Origin: Didymodactylos carnosus
Lineage: Eukaryota > Rotifera > Eurotatoria > Philodinida > Philodinidae
Reading direction: 5' to 3'
Length of the DNA stretch: 45,367 bases
NCBI GenBank assembly: GCA_905250885.1
Contig: CAJNOQ010000607.1
Location: forward strand, 1-45,367
Shown: positions 1-8,613 of the stretch, one piece after another
Layout: each line of letters begins with the position of its first letter
Numbering within the stretch: position 1 is the first letter of the stretch
The notes under the pieces: generated by a model
Database searches by the model: none
Told to the model about the DNA's origin: nothing
Seen by the model: only the letters and a program-made list of their open reading frames with translations
Made by a program: the position numbers and the translations under genes

Positions 1-411
1 ACTCACGATTGAAACATACGTAGAAGGGCGGCGGTGATGAACCAAGGGTCGCACTTTCTACTATAGAATTTGCAATCCATGTACATGGTAATCATGAAAA
101 AATAATCATGAAAGCTTATGGTTCGAAAAAACGTTGGTGAAACTTTTGTAAGAAGGATTACACACTCACCTCTAACCTAGAGAGAAAATTTTCAAATGAA
201 ATTGTTTTGATTGAAAATCGAGTTTTAAGTATGCTATTCGACCCAGTTTTGTCTGTTGATCTCAAATATATTATTATGTTTGCTAGAAAATATATGGGAA
301 GTGAGAAAGGTGCAAAATAAGTGAAGTAACGAAGGTTTTATGTACTGCCCGTATATATACGGGTCCCGTCACCAAAAGGTTAAGAAAATAAAGTTTTTTT
401 TATTAATGTCA
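1..411. other. Left-edge intergenic DNA
   Basis: No gene is seen. The palindrome CCCGTATATATACGGG (about 348-363) is the only local structure. Confidence 0.5.
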
Positions 412-800
412 CAAAACCCTAAAGGTATTCTATTTACGGTACATTAGGTACATTATTTAGTCCTTGACCAAAATGGTTTCGGAGTTGAATTGAAAAACCT
501 TTGGGATTTAACAGCAATAATGAAAATCCTTTTGGTTTTTATAAAATACTAAAAGGATTTATATATCAACCCTTTGGATTTAGTAACGAAAATAGAATAT
601 CTTTAGGGTTTTGTGATATTGACAAAAAAACCCTTTATTTTCTTAAAACACTTTTCCAGAAAGTATTTTAAAAAACCAAACCGGTTTAGTAACGATACAA
701 AATCCTGTAATGGTTTCTCAAATGTGCTACTATATCCTTTTGGGTTTAGAAACCGGAATACAAAACCGTTTGGGTTTTTTAAACTGCCTATTTTTTTTGA
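412..800. repeat. Cluster of degenerate AACCC-TTTGGGTTT-type words in both orientations
   Basis: About a dozen variants of a self-complementary word (AACCCTTTGGATTTA, ATCCTTTTGGTTTT, CTTTAGGGTTTT, ACCAAACCGGTTTAG, ATCCTTTTGGGTTTA) recur every 25-40 bp, several followed by AGTAACGA. Both strands carry the word. No terminal inverted repeat or target duplication was found at the edges. The two opposing open frames here (603-846) are products of the repeat. Confidence 0.6.
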
Positions 801-849
801 AGAGTACCACATAACCCAGTCGCCGCTTTTACGAAATTGCTCTTAAAGA

Positions 850-1045
850 AGTTTTAACGGTTTAAAGAGCATTGAGTTTATGTGGGGTGGGGTTAAGAGT
901 CAGAAACTATCCAAACGCGTTAAAAACATTTGTGGTTAACTTAGTTTTAAAGCGCTTAATGCTTTAAAATAATTGAATATGAGACTAAAGCGCGCTTCTC
1001 GCTAGGTTAACGCGTTAAACTATTCATTCGTTTTAACGCATTAAT
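850..1045. repeat. Cluster of GTTAACGCGTTAA / TTTAAAGCGCTTTAA words
   Basis: Self-complementary words GGTTAACGCGTTAAAC, CGCGTTAAAA, TTTAAAGCGCTTAA, AAAGCGCGCTT and TTTTAACGCATTAA are packed into 200 bp directly next to the 412-800 cluster but use a different word. It may be a separate element. No ends are visible. Confidence 0.5.
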
Positions 1046-1410
1046 GGTTTTGTGAAACTCCTTCGGTATCTCGAAAGGAGAAGGAATTGAAGTCTTATAC
1101 TCAAAAAGCCTTTTGACCGATTTTGACCTATTTTTCTACCTACCCCTCTCCTACCCTCCCATATGTGTTTATCTTGGACTGATGTCGTATTCATCTTACA
1201 ATGATGATGTATTCATCTTAAAAGTATTCATCAGTGCTAAAATTAAATTATTACCTCACTTTAAGCCCAAAAAGCATCATGAAAAAATATTTAACTTTTA
1301 GTAAAAAAAATGTGAAATATAGTGAAAAATCTCTATTTACCATTATCATTTATCTCAAAACAAATAAAAAAGTCATTTTTGAAGTGTCGATATGAATACG
1401 AAGTTAGATC

Positions 1411-1707
1411 CTATTTTTTAATTTTTTAATTTTTGAACAAGCACTTTTTCTTCGTACCAATTTTATTTTTATTATATTCCAAACGTTTCGATTGAGAGTT
1501 CAATCTTCATCAGTGGATACAAACATTAATTAAATTAATTAAATTAATTTTCATTTTCATTTCATTAATTAAATTAATTAAAATTTAATTAATGTTTGTA
1601 TCCACTGATGAAGATTGAACTCTCAATCGAAACGTTTGGAATATAATAAAAATAAAGTTGGTACGAAGAAAAAGTGCTTATTAAAAAATTAAAAAATTAA
1701 AAAAATA
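1411..1707. mobile_element. Recent foldback element with near-identical arms and a hammerhead-like core
   Basis: Left arm about 1411-1535 and right arm about 1585-1707 are reverse complements with essentially one mismatch over the central 95 bp, closing on an AT-rich loop built of TTAATTAAAT. The right arm reads CCACTGATGAAG, a 6-bp hairpin (GATTGA/TCAATC, loop ACTC), then CGAAACGTTTGG; the left arm has the same block inverted. High arm identity means a young duplication or active gene conversion. Confidence 0.85.
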
Positions 1708-2599
1708 AAAAAGTCCCGCATTATCTCTCTATATTACAATATTAATATAAAGCAGCAGTGACTTACTTATTAAAAGGACCTGCAAAGGAGTTTCACCATT
1801 TTAGCTCTGAGAGCAGGATTTTCGGTTGTTCTCAGGATCTAAAAATTTTTCTTCGCAGAAAGTGGCCGGCGAAAAAACGTTTTCGAATTTTTTGGCAGAA
1901 AGTTGCTGGTAAAAAAACGTCAAAGATTTTGCCAGAAAGTCCATAAATCTTGTAGGGAGGGGACAGTACTACCTGCTCCCCCTGATTGGGAACCCTAGCC
2001 GAGAAGGACTGCCTTGACAAGGTTTTTCAATAGATGCGAACTTTTCCGTTTACGTTTGATATATGAAATTTAACCCATGTAAATGTGTTTAGCTTATCTT
2101 CATTTTACAGCCGTAAAGAAAGAGCAAGACTAAATCCAGAGTCTTTAAGTTTATCAGTATTTTTAAAAGATAAACTACAATAATCTATAGCGTTAAGACA
2201 GCCATAGTTTTTTCTATATTTATATTGCAATGGTTTTACCAATAAAACATGATACATTTTGAAAAACTGGTCTTTGAAAGAATGCTTCCTAGAAACATTG
2301 CATATGGTTTTGTCTGTTCCCACGTATTAGTTTAAACATCAGAGCGAAACAAGAAATCGCTCGAACACATATAGTCTCTTTTTGCGCGTTCTACGGTGAA
2401 GCAAAAGCTCTAACGGAACTAAGGAAGAATTGAGTACGCTTTTTTGTCTTCTTCATTCTCGATTGATTTAAGAGCAAGAACGAAGCTCGACGGAAGGAGT
2501 AAGCAAAACCCCATTCTAAGATGACAAATATATAAGAATAAGGTGAACGGTAAAAATTTATTATGGGCATATGTCTAGCAGTTTACTAACAATAATCAG
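1708..2599. other. Intergenic DNA, nothing recognised
   Basis: Short opposing frames near 1758-2020 contain an internal near-repeat (AAGTGGCCGGCGAAAAAACG and AGTTGCTGGTAAAAAAACG, about 60 bp apart) but resemble no protein. Confidence 0.4.
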
Positions 2600-2720
2600 A
2601 CTTTCGATGGGTTTGGTGACCAAACCAAACCCAAACTGTTTGGGGTTACAGACCCCAAATCTTCATCAAACAAAAATCTAACACAAACACAAATATTCGG
2701 GTTTGGCGCATCCCTAGGAG
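2600..2720. repeat. Short cluster of GGGTTTGGT / ACCAAACCC words
   Basis: GGGTTTGGTGACCAAACC, AAACCCAAACTGTTTGGGG, TTACAGACCCC and GGGTTTGGCGC occur within 120 bp in both orientations. It is a small example of the self-complementary word clusters seen elsewhere in the window, without visible ends. Confidence 0.35.
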
Positions 2721-2939
2721 TCATTGCACGGGAAAGACGACTGTTTCTCACAGAAGCGTGCTCAATGACTATTTCAGATTTCTTTCTAAGTAGCCTCATG
2801 GATTAGAGCATGGTCGAAAACCTATCAAATTTGTAGGCTTCCCGAACTTTTCGTTCTGTAGATATGAAATTGTTTCGACTGGAGTAAAGTAAGTATAAAT
2901 GCATCAAACTATACAGAACTATAGACTGATAAGCCTTAT

Positions 2940-2980
2940 CACTAAGTAGCCACGTGCTACTAGCACGTGACTACTTAGTG
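2940..2980. repeat. 41-nt hairpin
   Basis: CACTAAGTAG at 2940 faces CTACTTAGTG ending at 2980, with CACGTGCTA / TAGCACGTG inside. The 20-nt arms have one mismatch and almost no loop. It is isolated in non-coding DNA. Confidence 0.7.
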
Positions 2981-3280
2981 AATCACTCTACACTATTCAT
3001 ACTGAATGTATATGAAGTCTCACGTGACAATTAATTATCTCATACAAAAGTTATTGAAAATATGCTCAACTTTTGAGACTCATTACTTAATAATTAAAAC
3101 ATGTATCGAAAAAATAACTTTAGCTGGTTCATCTACCTCTCTTGCACTCTCGAATAATCTTTTTGAGCAGGTAGAACAACATGTGAAAATTCATTCTTGA
3201 AAGAAAATAGGATAGAATTTCTTCGTTTTAGTTCGATTTTCTTCCCTTGACTATAGTCATTTAGTCAATTAGTCAGTTTA

Positions 3281-3323
3281 ATCTATTTAAGACCTTTTTA
3301 ATATACAAGGATCTTAAATAGAT
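3281..3323. repeat. 43-nt hairpin
   Basis: ATCTATTTAAGACC pairs with GGATCTTAAATAGAT across a 14-nt AT-rich spacer. The arms are nearly perfect over about 14 nt. No gene end is adjacent. Confidence 0.55.
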
Positions 3324-3485
3324 TTTCAGATTGTCACCATTGATACCGGTTACAATAAAGACTTTTTTTAAACAGATTTTGCTTGTAAAATTGTTAACAC
3401 AGATATAATCGTATATTAAGGAACATTGAGCCATCTTTAACAGTATCTAACACTGTTTTACCTCATGCACTTTTCATGAATAATG

Positions 3486-4055
3486 TAAGAAAACACTGGT
3501 AAATCCTCTGTCTAAATCCGGCGAAACTCTGATTGTAATAACTGCAGCCCTATCACCCTTCTGCCACCTATGTCTAAAGTGTGTGAGAAAATTGTATGTA
3601 AACTACTATGAAACTTAACAAAATCAAATTATTTCAATCTTCAAGACTATCTGCTGATAATGCCTATTTGTTTTTTCACGACTAAAATTCTTTACTTGCT
3701 AGAAATGTTCTGAACGAAGATCTAGCAAAAGTACAAGAATCGTTCGATAAATGGTACGTTCCACTCAGTTATAGAAAATGTGAAGCTATTGCGCCTTTAG
3801 TACTTGTCATGTGATTTTTGTTGGCGGCAGAATTTACTTGCCAATAACCGGAAAACGTTAAAATTTCTTTCATTTCTCTGTCTGAAGCCAGCAAACACGT
3901 GCTGAAAAGCATCGCTATTATTTAAAATTCTACACTCTATCCGAATTGGAACTTTTTCGGAACCAATACGATGGGTATGATTATGTTTTTCGTCCATTCG
4001 TCCAATGGATGGAACAGACACGTATATTATATCATTAAGTAGAAGCACTTCACTT
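3486..4055 (+). mobile_element. Degraded non-LTR retrotransposon (LINE) reverse-transcriptase fragment
   Basis: Broken frames give pieces in the order expected of a Jockey/CR1-type reverse transcriptase: VNPLSKSGETL, then SDCNNCSPITLLPPMSK and VCEKIV (the family's N-Y-R-P-I-S-L-L-P block), then EDLAKVQESFDKWYVPL and KCEAIAP (the thumb-proximal D-K-W...K-C block), then EASKHVLKSIAII. The catalytic palm between the first and third blocks is missing or shortened. Frameshifts and stops make it non-functional. Ends and target duplication are not identifiable. Confidence 0.6.
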
Positions 4056-4745
4056 GAACATTTAAATATGATGTTTAATACTAATCAGAGATTGGATAAT
4101 TGGATAAAAACGAAATTTCAAAATATATGAGAAATTATTCAGTTCACACATAATTCTTCAGCTCTTTTACAGTTCTTACTAGTATTTGTGCTTTTTGTAA
4201 TCACTTGTAACACAAGAGAAAATAATTTAGTTCCTAATAATCGTTCGTCCGATATGCACTATACGTGCTCATTAGAAAAAAATAGCGTTCTACTCGTATG
4301 TAATTCGTTTTTGCTATTTAAGCTGCCATCATTCTCATTTGCATTCCTTCTAGAGGGTCTCTTATCACAATAGAATTAACTGTTTAGTACAGGTTGTGAT
4401 GTCTATTCAATGAAGTTTCAAATTTCAGTTCCTACACATCAAACAAATTTTATCTATCGTCACTTACCATCAAATAAAAATAAGAACATTCATTTTATAC
4501 TAGATTCTCTTTGTGATTTGTTTATCTGAATAAATAGTAAAACGAGAACCCCTTCAATCTACATTGTTTTTCTCTTCTTTCCACTTCGTAGTGTACTCAA
4601 ACCAACAAAATAAAGAGGTTACAAGGGTTTTACTTAACTGTGTATGTTGTTGTACATGTGAGAATTATCAGATTCTGGCGGAATGTGACTGAGGAAACGA
4701 AAGTAAACTTAAATAGGCAAAAAAGGTAAGTTAAACGAGAAAAAT
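4056..4745. other. Intergenic DNA, nothing recognised
   Basis: AT-rich DNA between the LINE relic and the 4746 element. No frame, repeat or motif can be supported. Confidence 0.5.
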
Positions 4746-5547
4746 CACTGCCCCAGGTCAAGCAATTCTACTAGGTTCCTACAAGATCCTGTAGGGTCCT
4801 ACTGATAATCAGATTTCATAGGATTCCTATTGTAGGATCCTATAAAATCCTGTAGCAGGAATTCCATAGGATTCTTGATATAAGACGGTAGTAAAAATCC
4901 TATAGGATTCCTGTGAATAGGAATCATATGCATTTCTTACAAAATCCTACGGTAAGATTTTGCAGGATTCCTATTTTTTTTGTTCTCTATATATTTTCTT
5001 TTCTTTTTCTGTACGAGAACACTCACCCACGTGTTTTGTAGTAACGATGATATAAACACAACTCTGTTGTAGGAAATGAAAAATTCTTTTAGGCTCAAAT
5101 TTTCGAAATTCTGTGAGCCATCGAAACTCACTATACTTTTCGACGACGTGTGAGCGAGTACTCACAAGTCTTGGGCTTATCCAAGTTTAGAATCATCCGA
5201 TTCTGGCTATCTGGGATCAATTAATAATTAAACAAATAAAAATAATAAACTTAGTAGGATAAACCATACCATATCGTAGTTGATCACATAAAATCGTATC
5301 AAATCCTATAATAAGATTATATAGGATCTTATATGATTTTATAAGTTCCTGCTGTAGGATCTCATAGGATCCTATAATATTAATCCTACGTCATTTCTTG
5401 CTTTAAGATGGCAGATATGTTTCCTATAAGATCCCACATGATTTCATAGGATCATATAAGATCAGACAAGATCTTATTTTAGGATCCGATAGAATCTTAC
5501 AAGATCCAATATGATCCTGTTATAGGATTCTTTGACCTGGGGCGCTG
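4746..5547. mobile_element. TIR-bounded element filled with TAGGATCCTA word arrays
   Basis: Terminal inverted repeats start CACTGCCCCAGGTCAA at 4746 and, inverted, CAGCGCCCCAGGTCAA ending at 5547. Inside, a left array (about 4765-4975) and a right array (about 5250-5530) hold roughly forty variants of a self-complementary word (TAGGATCCTA, ATAGGATTCCTAT, AAGATCCTGTAGG, AAGATCTTAT). The middle (about 4980-5245) lacks the word. The TIR sequence and layout suggest a hAT-like non-autonomous transposon whose arrays are subterminal repeats. No matching 8-bp flanks were found, so the insertion is old or its ends are misplaced by a few bases. Confidence 0.65.
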
Positions 5548-5776
5548 CAGTACACACGCACTGCAATTATTCACACAAATAATATATATTAAATAATATT
5601 TCGTGCATAATGCTGTTTTCATTATCATTAAAATAATACTCACATACACAGCGTATGACTTTTCACTCTTCAAAGCAAAACATTACAAACTGTTAGTTTA
5701 TTGTACGATTGTATCTAATGGGATCCAGTCGTTATAATGAGTCGCTACTATACCTTTGATCTCTCATAATTTCAAC

Positions 5777-5825
5777 TGCGTTTTATTTTGTTTTTCATTC
5801 AAAAGAAAAACAGAACGCAGTTGAT
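5777..5825. repeat. Imperfect hairpin
   Basis: CAACTGCGTTTTATTTTG-TTTTTC faces GAAAAACAGAACGCAGTTG. The arms are about 20 nt with a small bulge. It is isolated in intergenic DNA. Confidence 0.5.
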
Positions 5826-6041
5826 GCATGCGCACATGCACATCATGAAATCAGGCATTGTTTAACAGCATCATCATAATTTCAGATGAACATCGGAACA
5901 ATGACTAGGATGAATGAATATTAGTATTCGTCTTTGAACGATAATGAAGTCATTCCTGGAGAACCCATTTTTGATATTAGATACTACTTTCAAAACTGAA
6001 CAGTTTTAAACACGACGATTTAAACTAATTCAGCTTGGCCA

Positions 6042-6904
6042 AGCGTGACGGAATTTCACTTTTTCGACTTCTTTGTTTTGTATCTCCGAAACTATGTAAG
6101 GGATTACAAGGAAATTTTTATCAAATGAGTATAAGAACAGGTTCTTCAAATTCTGAAAGTGTGAGTTTGATCCGTAAACTAGATCAGCAGTTATAGCAAA
6201 AATAGAGGCCATGACGGAATTTCAAAAAATAGAAAGTTTTTTTAGGTACTCTTTGAACTTTGAACTTCTCTCTGAAATATGGTATTGTCGTTTGACATAC
6301 TTTATAGAAAAATGTTCCAGAATATGTCTCTAGTTTTGGTTTTAAGCGCTAAGATCAATAAAACGAGTAGAATATTGACCGTGATAGAATTTCATGTTTC
6401 CAATGTAGAAGGTTATGCCTGCCATAAATTCGACACTCAAACGAACCCAGCCAACCTTCTTTGGTTCTCTATCATCCACGCGCCTCTCTTTCATCATTCT
6501 AAGCAGTTTTTGTTAAGAAAATACAGCACCTGACGGCTAATAATAAATTTAAAATTTCAATGAATTTGCGACGTTGCTATTGTTAAATATCATTAAAATT
6601 GAAAGTTGAGCGATTTTTAAGCAAAAAAATCATCGTGTGTAAGCTCAAAAATGTGTTAAATCACTCTCAGATCTTTTCCAATGGAAACGTCTTAATTCTA
6701 AATTTAAAAATTCAAAAATTAGTTAAAACTAAGAAACTGAAAAATTACAATTTTTTTCAAATTTTTTCGGTATTATATTTGGAATCAGCTGAAACTACTG
6801 CATTGAATGATGTTGATGTCAGCCTAATTCGTGAGAAAAAAGTTTTCGATTTCTGGTAAAAAATGTATTTTTTATGTACTCAAAAAATGAAGCTCCGTCA
6901 CGCT
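6042..6904. mobile_element. Possible non-autonomous element with repeated GTGACGGAATTTC sites
   Basis: AGCGTGACGGAATTTCA at 6042 is matched inverted by TGAAGCTCCGTCACGCT ending at 6904 (15 of 17 positions). Further direct copies occur inside at about 6211 (ATGACGGAATTTCA), 6381 (GTGATAGAATTTCA) and 6530 (CTGACGGC), spaced about 150-170 bp, several preceded by GATCA...AAA. A palindromic relative, GAAATTTCGTGACGAAATTTC, sits at 7046-7066 outside. The open frames at 6279-6533 and 6599-6859 resemble nothing known. Confidence 0.45.
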
Positions 6905-6962
6905 GTATTTCGCATTTTTTTCTCTCATAACTTGATCAAAATCCAATATATTATACTCCATT

Positions 6963-6989
6963 CGGATAGATCTCGACGAGATCTATCCG
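6963..6989. repeat. 27-nt perfect hairpin
   Basis: CGGATAGATCTCG, one unpaired A, then CGAGATCTATCCG: 13-bp perfect arms. It lies just beyond the right end of the 6042-6904 element. Confidence 0.75.
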
Positions 6990-7066
6990 TCTATCTGACT
7001 TGTTTACCAGTTTAACTCTTTATTTGAATGTAAAGAACAAAATATGAAATTTCGTGACGAAATTTC

Positions 7067-8584
7067 ACGAAGAATGTAGATGATTTATTTTTGAAATTTT
7101 TCAACATCTGTACATTTTCGGAGACTGACCTAGTGAGCACTGGAAAGAGCAACGCTTTCGGAACTGATATATTTTAATCTCAACTTTATTCATTTTGCGT
7201 TTGGAGGACACAAATGATATGAAAGATTAGACTGTATCATTACTGATTTTCTCCTAGTGATCCTAGAACATTTAACCAATGAATAGCGAACCTCAGGGTA
7301 CTTCCTGGTGGTTTTGATGTCGATTCAATATACTATTCTAGACGCTCTTTCTAACGCTATCATTTGTTTTGATTAGTTCTACACTTCAATCACCTACTTG
7401 AGCGGTGACAGTTAGCTGGCCAAGCCGTAATACGAATAGAATATTGAAACCTAATTACTGCTAATACTGTTGTTTTTTTTTGCTATTGGCAATACAAGTA
7501 CATTCACTTCTTCTAGTTATTATATTATCAAACTTTTTTCCCGAAGTATAGATGAATCACTAGACAGTGCTGAAAAGGATATGCCGTCTAGGGTAGTAGC
7601 AACGTCAGGATTTTTATAGTAAAGAAGATAAATAAAGTTTCACGTTAAAACATATGTCGATAAGATCTTTTTTTTCTACAAAAGAATCTATGAGTTTAGA
7701 TTCATTGAGGCACTTGCCGGGTCTAATCAATAACTAATCGCTGTTACTTCTACTTGCGGAAAAGATTTACTGTTCAAAAGTTACAGATTTTAAAAAAGAA
7801 AAATGCGTTTGTGTTGATGTTTTTTTACGGATATATTAATCGCTGTTTCGAATCGTTATTTATGTCGCGACCAAATTTTTAGGAGAATTGAGAAGGAGAA
7901 ATAACTTAGTGGGAGAGGAGGGGGCTGAACCAAGTCAGATTCCAGCTCAACTTCCTTGGTGGCGCCGCCGCTAGCATACGGTATTTCAGTTACTTTTTTT
8001 TACCAGCCAGGATTCCCGAGCTACACAGAATTTGAGTTTCAGAGACATGGTAAAAGTACTTTGGAATAGCTTAACGAAAAAATCCTTTTTTTCGTCGATA
8101 GCTAAAAGCAGTCATCTGAGAAATCATGTATTTCTCTCTATTATAGGCAGCCGAATACAACAAATACAAAATGTACTTATTTTAATTGTTTGATTATTCT
8201 AAATTTACATGTAATTTAGATGAACGAGCACTTGTTTAATAATAATATAATATACTTATTCTTCGTTAACGGCACGCTGATCTGTATTTTAAAGTTGTGA
8301 ATATGTTTAAAATAATTACAACCATTGACTTATTCACAATTAATATCAGCAATGGGTATATGCTTGATTATTTGCACATTGAGAGGGGGACTTCTGTTGC
8401 TGTGTTTTATTTTCTAATCTCTAGAAAGATTAAAACATTATCTTTTATAATTATTTACGTATCTAAAAAAAAGAAAACCTGGCTTTATTCTCATGGTTTT
8501 AGTTGATTTAAATAGCTGTTTTCAGCCTTTTCTTATCGATTCTCCGTTCATTTTACCTGTAATTGATATTTTGTTTCAATATTT
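7067..8584. other. Upstream region of the GH31 gene
   Basis: No coding signal is seen. It contains the solo terminal repeat at 7960-7972 and AT-rich DNA. No TATA box or other core promoter element can be assigned with confidence. Confidence 0.5.
7960..7972. mobile_element. Solo terminal repeat related to the 36910-37083 miniature element
   Basis: TGGCGCCGCCGCT is identical to the right terminal repeat of the Mutator-like miniature element at 36910-37083. A possible decayed left end, GTCGCGACCAAATTTTTAG, lies near 7864. The preceding 100 bp is G-rich on this strand and unlike the local AT-rich background. Confidence 0.45.
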
Positions 8585-8613
8585 AGTTCGGTTATCGAGT
8601 TATCAAGTGCTCG
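8585..8613 (+). promoter_or_regulatory. Splice-acceptor-like AG just upstream of the GH31 start codon
   Basis: The T-rich stretch TTTGTTTCAATATTTAG ends in an AG at 8585-8586, 27 nt before the ATG at 8614. It looks like a 3' splice site for a 5'UTR intron or for a trans-spliced leader. Bdelloid rotifers are known to trans-splice leaders onto many mRNAs. Which of the two applies cannot be decided from this DNA alone. Confidence 0.4.

Noticed and set aside
412-800. Telomere-like repeat tract (AACCCT-type words)
   Set aside because: The word is degenerate, occurs in both orientations and is not tandem; this is not a telomeric array.
1593-1640. Firm call of an active hammerhead ribozyme
   Set aside because: An extra A precedes stem II and no convincing cleavage triplet or stem III can be placed; kept only as a resemblance.
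1960-2030. tRNA gene
   Set aside because: A GGTTCCCAATC-like word exists on the minus strand but no cloverleaf can be drawn.
4757-5530. CRISPR-like array
   Set aside because: Repeats are short, degenerate, in both orientations and irregularly spaced; the host is a eukaryote.
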